A stretch of 64,000 nt of DNA from Suillus spraguei (Eukaryota; Basidiomycota; Agaricomycetes; Boletales; Suillaceae), in assembly GCA_016800925.1 (NCBI GenBank), contig JABCPU010000230.1, positions 1 through 64,000 of the forward strand, given 5' to 3'. Below, in pieces: positions 58,251-64,000 of this stretch. Position 1 is the stretch's first letter, and each line of letters begins with the position of its first letter. A program made the translations under genes and the position numbers. The notes below the pieces were generated by a model, which was not told the origin of the DNA, did no database searches, and saw nothing but the letters and a program-made list of their open reading frames with translations.

Positions 58251-59606
58251 TCACGAAGCACAACAGTTCCAACCTCCTGAAGTGGATCGAGCCTTCTCTC
58301 GTGCCTCTTCTTCTTCGGCCTGAGCGGCCCAGGTAGGCGTGCTGATACTCGATAGGAAGACACTATCACGCTTCCTGAGCTCATTTTCGCGCTCAATGAC
58401 ATCCTTCCGTTCGATGATTGCATTAATCAACGACTCAAAGAGGCTCTCGATGCCTATAGGTAGATAGGTGAATGAGAGAATCAAGATGGGGGTCAAACAC
58501 ACGTACCAAAGTCATCTTTAGCTGAGACCTCAAAAAGTTCCATCCCCTTGTGAAGTCCCCATTCTTGGTCATCGATATCAAGGTCTTCCTCATCTTCGTT
58601 TATACTATTGCTGCTGCTATCCGCGGCGTCATACCCTCCAGCGTGCCGCCCAAAGTGTGAACCAAATCGTGATTGTGGTGAACGGGAACCCTCTGTTTTT
58701 GACCTGTTCAAGGCCAAACCTGTCGTCTTTATTCTCGGAAGGCCAGGTCCCGTATTACATCGCTTGAGCACGGGTGAATGTGATGACTGGCTGACAGCAG
58801 GATCCAAATAGGACGCGCTGTGTGGCGGAGAAGACTTTATTGGTGGGTTGTTTAAGGGAACCGATCTGATACTAGTAAAGGATGTGAACCTGGGGCGAAT
58901 GTAAGACAGTGTTGACAGTGGTGGGAGGGAGGGGGAGGAGGAGTTGGGGGGCGCGGTGGAGGAAACCAAGTATGTAGCGATAGGCGTGCTAAATCAGATG
59001 TGACCTGTCTGTGATGAATTAGGTCGGCTTTGGAGCCAACAATATAAATGATGAGCTCTGGCGGACAATTTTTCTTCAACTCTGAAACGAAGGGTAATAC
59101 TGTCAGAAAAGAATTGCCAAAGTGAAATACAGTGCTACGCACCAGCTAACCATCCCCGAATATCCTCAAACGTAGCAGCATTCGTGATATCATACAAGAG
59201 AAGTGCAGCATTTGCTCCGCGATAATACATGGGGGCCTGATTACGCTGGTAAACCACCTGAAGGGTCGTAGGTAGAAGCGAATGCATACCATGCTTCGAA
59301 ATCGTTCCTGTCCTGCAGTGTCCCATAGCTGTAGTCGAACCTTCAAACCGTCGACATGGACTTTCTTGGTTACGAAGAAAGCCCCGGTCGTGGACGTCAT
59401 GTTCCTGGGATCGAACTTGTTCTGAGTGTAGCGATGGAGTAGGCTAGTCTTGCCCACGCCTTTGATAATTGAGAGCATGTTAGGTTCTTAATATTCGATT
59501 GGTATCCGAACAACAAACCTGTATTGCCCATGACCACAATTTTGGCATCTATCCCATGTTCATACCTGGACTTTAAGTACGGGTCCATGCGAGGGTACTC
59601 CGCCAT
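58251..59606 (-). CDS. Rab-family small GTPase with a large insert
   Basis: Exons 59606-59519, 59459-59290, 59236-59143, 59081-58967, 58889-58507 and 58453-58251 sum to 1053 nt and encode 350 residues, against about 200-220 for typical Rabs. Motifs: P-loop GNTGVGKTS (split by an intron), a Thr switch I (STTGAFF), switch [12 protein letters not shown]4 GSKAD in place of NKxD, and G5 EVSAK. Between G4 and G5 lies a Ser/Pro-rich and acidic insert of about 120 residues. The C-terminus is WNCCAS, a likely prenylation site. Rabs direct vesicle traffic on membranes in a GTP-dependent way. The intron between 58966 and 58890 is pyrimidine-rich, and alternative splicing there is possible. Confidence 0.9.
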
Positions 59607-60017
59607 GCAGAACGACGTTGAAGGTGGGTGAGGAGTGCCACGGAGGGCGGAGGAAGAGAAGGAAAGAGAGAGAAAATGACTAGCAACAGAAGCAGGGAAG
59701 ACAATGAAATGAATCAACTCAAAAACGTACTGCAGACGCGATACAGAAACCACGTGCCGGAATCACGCCGAACCCGCTACGAGCGCCCACAAGAACTCTT
59801 TGAAAATAATAATCAGACTACGACTTTGAAAGCGACACTGCCGGACATGCTAGGCTCTCTCTAGCAGGCACTTTTAGTCCTCTGCGCTCAGCAGTACAGC
59901 ACTTTTGACAATGACATATTTATCACAGCACATAATGCAAACAAGACATAAACGGCATGTCTTTATTTTTGTCGGATAATGCAGGGAACCGGAACATGTG
60001 TCATGATAACGCGTAAT
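59607..60017. other. Spacer between Rab-like and RPS7 genes
   Basis: Rab-like gene promoter and RPS7 3' UTR. A 78-codon plus-strand ORF has no recognisable homology. Confidence 0.35.
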
Positions 60018-60716
60018 CTACTCTTGGTTTGCCGGGGGGAATTCAAACGTAACATCCTTGCCCGTCAAGCGGCGGTATACTGAGGAGAACGAGTCAAGCT
60101 TGTACTCAAGCGATGTCGCATCTTTAGGGTCAAGAATGCTATAATATCATTCAGCATTGCATCAATCCATTGGAAAGCACATCGCTTACACTTTCAAAAG
60201 TTTTGATCCGTCAACGGATACGCGAGTCCTCTTGCCGACAATCTCAGTGGGGAAGACAAGGTCCTCAAGGATCTTCTCGTGCACATTGGTGAGTGTACGA
60301 GAGCGGGGTCTCTTTTGCTTCACCCGCGAATTACGGGTAGGCTTGCTCAGCATCCGACGCTGAGCAACGAAAACGACGTGGCGGTCGGAGAACTTCTTCT
60401 CCAGCTCACGGGTGAGTCTGTGAGGTAGTAGACCAATTACAATGGCACTTTCCCGCTGAGATAACCATCCTCACCTCTGCTGCACCTTGTGGAATGCCTT
60501 CAGTTGAGGAATGGGAACGAACACGACGATAGCCTTCTTTCCACCTCGTACATCAACTTCACGGGCGGCAGAAATCTGCAGAGCACGGAGCTCAGTCTTG
60601 AGTTCAGGGACATTGTTCTCGAGGTCGATTAGGGCCTGAGCGACGGAGACCTCGGTTTCATCAGGGGAGGTGGTAGGTGCATTTGCAGTACGGAGGATCT
60701 TGTGGTTGACGGACAT
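60018..60716 (-). CDS. RPS7: 40S ribosomal protein S7 (eS7)
   Basis: Three exons 60716-60475, 60417-60190 and 60138-60018 sum to 591 nt and encode 196 residues, the family length. Signatures are [71 protein letters not shown], and [14 protein letters not shown]. eS7 is a small-subunit protein needed for 18S rRNA maturation. The start is [10 protein letters not shown] at 60716. Upstream minus-strand sequence to 60980 looks like 5' UTR with an intron (donor GTAAGA near 60930) instead of coding DNA. Introns are 57 and 51 bp. Confidence 0.96.
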
Positions 60717-61038
60717 GGCTAGAATAGAGGCCCTGTAGTAGATGATCCTATGGTCAGCATCCGCTCCTCATAACTTGCATCCACCCAATTGAAGTGATTC
60801 GACCGCAATTTTCGCTTCATAGCTCGATGTGCACATCCATCCTGCATCGTTGAACACCATAACAAGCAGCAATTCGTACTCACTGAGCTTGACGCCTTCG
60901 TCGATGTCTTTTTTGCGATGAGTCTTACCGTATGGTGTCCAGCTATCGCGCCAAACAGTGACCAACACATTCATGTGCACGTGCTTCTAAAATAGGAAAA
61001 CCCCTGTTTAATCACGGGAACATGAGCTGGAGTCGTGT

Positions 61039-62271
61039 CTAGTCTCGTGTCCGCTTGAATTCATCTACCCAATTCTGCTCTACCTCTCCCTTTGGAACAA
61101 CAACAAACGTCAAACACCCGTCTTTCAACTCTAATCCATCGTCAGGTTCCCCTTCTTTCGCCTTCGCGGCATTGCACACGTCCCTCAATGACATCTTCTT
61201 GCCAACTTTGAGCAGTCGCTTCCTTCTTGTTATTGCGTAAACCGTGAGGGAGTTCGCAATGTACTGCCCTGCTTTATCCCAACTGGGTGCAGGCGCCTGC
61301 GGTGGAAACATCTGAAGAATGTGAGTCGAAAAAGTGGTGTCCTCGACAAAATGTGTTATAACGTCCGATGTCGCATATTGTGGATACAAGAAGAACACGG
61401 GGATTATCAACGTCGTCCCTTCAGGGTCCTCTGGATCAAAATGAGGTTCGTATGGATTCTCTGATGACCCTTTTGGGTTGTAGACGGCAAATAAATTTCG
61501 TTCCTGAAGCATAATCAGGCGACCGGTGATGAGACCGAGACAGAACGTACCTTGAACGCTACCTGCAGAAGTTTCTTCACTCTTTGTTCGTTGTGTATGC
61601 GTTCCTCTTTTCCACTCTCTTGGCGGAGCTTCTCTGCCTTCGCCTTTGCGGAACGATCACGGACTGACCTAATTCCTTTGTTTTCTGGGTCGTACTCCAG
61701 ACACCTCTCGCAACAATCGAGGGATTCTTCGTAGCGCTCTAGCGCGAGTAACGCCATAGCAGAGCGGTAATAGGCTTTCGAAGACTTCGTATTCAGGATG
61801 AGCGCCTTCGAGCAGTCCCGAAGCACAGAACCATAATTTTCTTCGAATCGGTCAGATCCCTGTTATAGAGCCAGCAGTCTAATTCCTTACTTAGTTCGAG
61901 GTTGCACGCGGCACGATTGCAAAGCAGAGCTTCGTGCAATACAATATCAGATGGCTTTGCATCAATTCCCTGCGTGTAGAAGCTCGTTGCTTCTCGGTGG
62001 CGTTTTCCCTTGAAGTAGTCATTTCCTTGTTCTTTGAAATTCTGAGCGATCTCTTGAGGAAGCTGCTTGTTCACGAGATGTTACGGTAGAGAGGAGAAGG
62101 TTCTTACCCACCATCTGGCGTTCCGTCGAAGGCGAGGCTCTGTAAGGCTTGAATCACAGGGTCGTCAGATTCTTCTGAGGGCAGAGATTTCATAAAGAGC
62201 GGGGTGCTTTGCAGAGCAGCTATCTTCTCCTCGACAGAGGACACCGCCGGTTGCGGAAATACGGCAGCCAT
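61039..62271 (-). CDS. CNS1: TPR cochaperone of Hsp90, TTC4/Cns1 family
   Basis: Exons 62271-62112, 62052-61891, 61840-61551 and 61503-61039 sum to 1077 nt and encode 358 residues; an upstream in-frame ATG at 62298 would add nine. Three TPR motifs cover residues about 60-180: NFKEQGNDYFKGKRHREATS, ALLCNRAACNLELKNYGSVL and KAYYRSAMALLALERYEESL. The C-terminal half is the Cns1 wheel domain (RRKRLLKVGKKMSLRDVCNA, FVVVPKGE at the end). Cns1 binds Hsp90/Hsp70 C-termini through its TPRs and is essential in yeast, where it supports translation elongation. It lies in the same direction as RPS7 and shares about 210 bp of upstream DNA with the divergent L2HGDH gene. Confidence 0.94.
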
Positions 62272-62482
62272 TTTGGTTTTATTCCCGGTCAGCGACAAAG
62301 GACCGTTGAGTTGGCGTCAGTGTAGTGCAAGACTTAGTGCTGAACAAAAATGATGCGTGACGAACAAAGAGATATGATAAGATTCTGATAAGCGAGCAAT
62401 ACTAGTATATCTAGTAACCGAGCATCACCTGACTTTATGTACATAAATCAGTCTCAGGCGCGCTTTGGACGTCGAAGATTTA
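62272..62482. promoter_or_regulatory. Shared divergent promoter region of CNS1/TTC4 and L2HGDH
   Basis: Only about 210 bp separate the two start codons, which point away from each other, so both promoters must lie here or overlap the 5' ends. I do not call specific factor sites. Confidence 0.6.
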
Positions 62483-64000
62483 ATGGCAGTGACCAAAGTA
62501 CGAGGGCTAGTGGCTGCGCTGAACTCAACGGGATGTTTCAAATACAAGGTAAGCCCGAGTTTTATAGAGCTTCTGAGAGTTTCTTACACCATCTTCGTCC
62601 AGAGTCCAGATGCAGTAGTAGATTTCCTGGTCGTGGGCGGAGGTCCGTCCCGCGCAATCTTCGTAGCGCTGACCCTTATCTACGGCCAGGTGTTGTAGGC
62701 TTGGCTGTCGCCCAGCGACTATCCGAGCGCTTCCCGACGAAATCGACATACTTAGTTGAGAGACATCCACACGCTGGTGAAGAGACGAGGCAAGCGAAAT
62801 AGGTACTATGATATTCGCTTCACACTAACTGCGAGTGGGTAGCTCTCGCAACTCAGAAGTCGTACACGCTGGTAAGCTCATCTTGCGACGTGCAATGGTG
62901 TTCGTGTACCCTGATGTGGTGACTTTTCAGGACTTTACTATCCTCCAGAATCACTCAAGACGCAGTTATGTTTGCGAGGAAGACACCTCATGTACGAGCG
63001 GTGCGACAAATACAACATCCCACACCGAAAGACTGGTAAACTTGTCGTAGCACATGAGCACCAGCGTGCGTACGTCGAGAACCTCTTCGCAAAAGCCAGA
63101 CAACTGCCATGGCCCAGGCACTCGCCGCCTCATAGACCTGAAGACCAAGTGCTCCCTGTCTCCCTTATAAGCGGTGCGCAAGCACGCCAGCTTGAGCCAG
63201 ACCTCTCACCGGACATAACTGCTGCATTATGGAGTCCAGAGACAGGCATTGTCGACTCACACACTTTCATGAAGAGTCTGGAGAGGGATATATCAGAATC
63301 AGAAGGAGGCGAGTTGGTATTTTCTACTCGAGTCGTTCGTGTGGACCCGTACAAGAGCAAGGAGACCTCTGGGCTTAGCTCCGAAGAGGGCTGGGTAGTT
63401 CAGACAGTTACCGAGAATGCCGAGCAAGGAGATTCCCTGCTCGCTCGCACCTTAATCAACGCGTCTGGCCTTTCTGCCAATCTCATTCCAAATTCTCTGT
63501 TGCCCAGGGCATCACGTATACCCATGTTCTTCGCTCGGGGCTCGTATGCGGCTTACAGTGGTCCAGGCATATCTCAAATTAGTCGGCTCATATACCCTTG
63601 CCCTGAAACTGGGCCCAATAAGCATGCCTTTCAATCGCTCGGAACGCATCTGACCATTGACCTACAAGGAAAAGTGCGTTTTGGGCCAGACCTGGAGTGG
63701 ATATCACCGCCCTCTCAGGCTGATGCATCAGATTATAATTTTAACGAGGAGAACGTGGATTTTTGGCGGCAGCATCTAAAACCTAGCGATTCTAGGCTAG
63801 AAGAGATGCACAGAGCGGTGACTGAATATCTACCGGGGGTATCGTTTGAAGGATTCAGACCTGACTATGTCGGAATTCGTCCCAAGTTGGTGTTATCTGG
63901 ATTCCAGGACTTTACTGTTCGGAAGGACTATGCGGATGGAAGCGGGAGAGGGCTTATGGTTAGCTTGATGGGTATTGAGAGCCCTGGCCTGACATCTAGC
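62483..64000 (+). CDS. L2HGDH: L-2-hydroxyglutarate dehydrogenase, mitochondrial (3' end beyond window)
   Basis: Exons 62483-62548, 62603-62642, 62690-62789, 62843-62871 and 62931 to the window end keep phase. The protein has a short N-terminus (MAVTKVRGLVAALNSTGCFK), the FAD-binding DFLVVGGG-VVGLAVAQRL motif split by an intron, LVERHPHAGEETSSRNSEVV with HAGLYYP (family hallmark), LMYERCDKYNIPHRKTGKLV, TGIVDSHTFMKSLE, LINASGLSANLIP and VRFGPDLEWI. The enzyme oxidises L-2-hydroxyglutarate, an off-target product of malate dehydrogenase, to 2-oxoglutarate. Intron 3 (62790-62842) begins GC, a GC-AG intron. The stop and last part are outside the window. Confidence 0.95.

Noticed and set aside
60768..60980. 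Minus-strand ORF upstream of RPS7 as a small gene
   Set aside because: It lies directly 5' of RPS7, contains good splice donor sequence and has no recognisable domain; a 5' UTR with an intron fits better.

Overview
The window reads as nuclear DNA of an agaricomycete (mushroom-forming) basidiomycete. Introns are short (about 45-80 bp) and numerous with GT-AG ends, P450 genes carry 12 or more exons, HET and WD40 relics are present, and the repeats are Ty3/gypsy chromoviruses, a Tc1-type transposon and a Helitron helicase. No rRNA, tRNA or CRISPR array was recognised. All calls rest on reading motifs and splice sites by eye.

Layout. 1-14.2 kb is repeat-rich: a partial LTR and broken integrase, then a complete but mutated chromovirus (1574-9127, minus strand) inserted 3' of that integrase, a spliced Cys-rich gene of unknown function (9678-10837), and the 5' half of another gypsy element (about 12.0-14.2 kb). 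15.2-16.7 kb holds intact ribosomal protein L3. 17.8-50.4 kb is an accessory block of cytochrome P450 genes broken up by transposons. A P450 pseudogene (17.9-20.0 kb) has an intact inverted partner (40.0-42.0 kb). Between them lie an aspartic protease fragment with a MITE, a third P450 with one frame break (22.6-25.1 kb), an old CpG-poor chromovirus with nested LTRs (26.9-34.8 kb), an intact Tc1 element (34.8-36.4 kb) and a Helitron helicase with a hairpin array (36.4-38.9 kb). A fourth, intact P450 lies at 45.9-48.0 kb. 50.5-54.3 kb holds an F-box gene plus HET and WD40 relics. 54.9-64.0 kb is compact conserved DNA: a PPR protein, an AMMECR1-domain protein, a Rab-like GTPase, ribosomal protein S7, a TTC4/Cns1 Hsp90 cochaperone and L-2-hydroxyglutarate dehydrogenase (cut by the window end).

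How it fits together. Housekeeping genes flank a turnover zone where P450 genes duplicate and decay while retroelements nest in one another. The most informative signals are: exact 11-nt matches between LTR and primer-binding site in two gypsy families (Tf1-type self-priming); a zinc-knuckle third ORF in env position in two diverged chromoviruses; differences between paired repeat ends that are nearly all CpG transitions; and four tandem hairpins beside the Helitron helicase whose arms change together.
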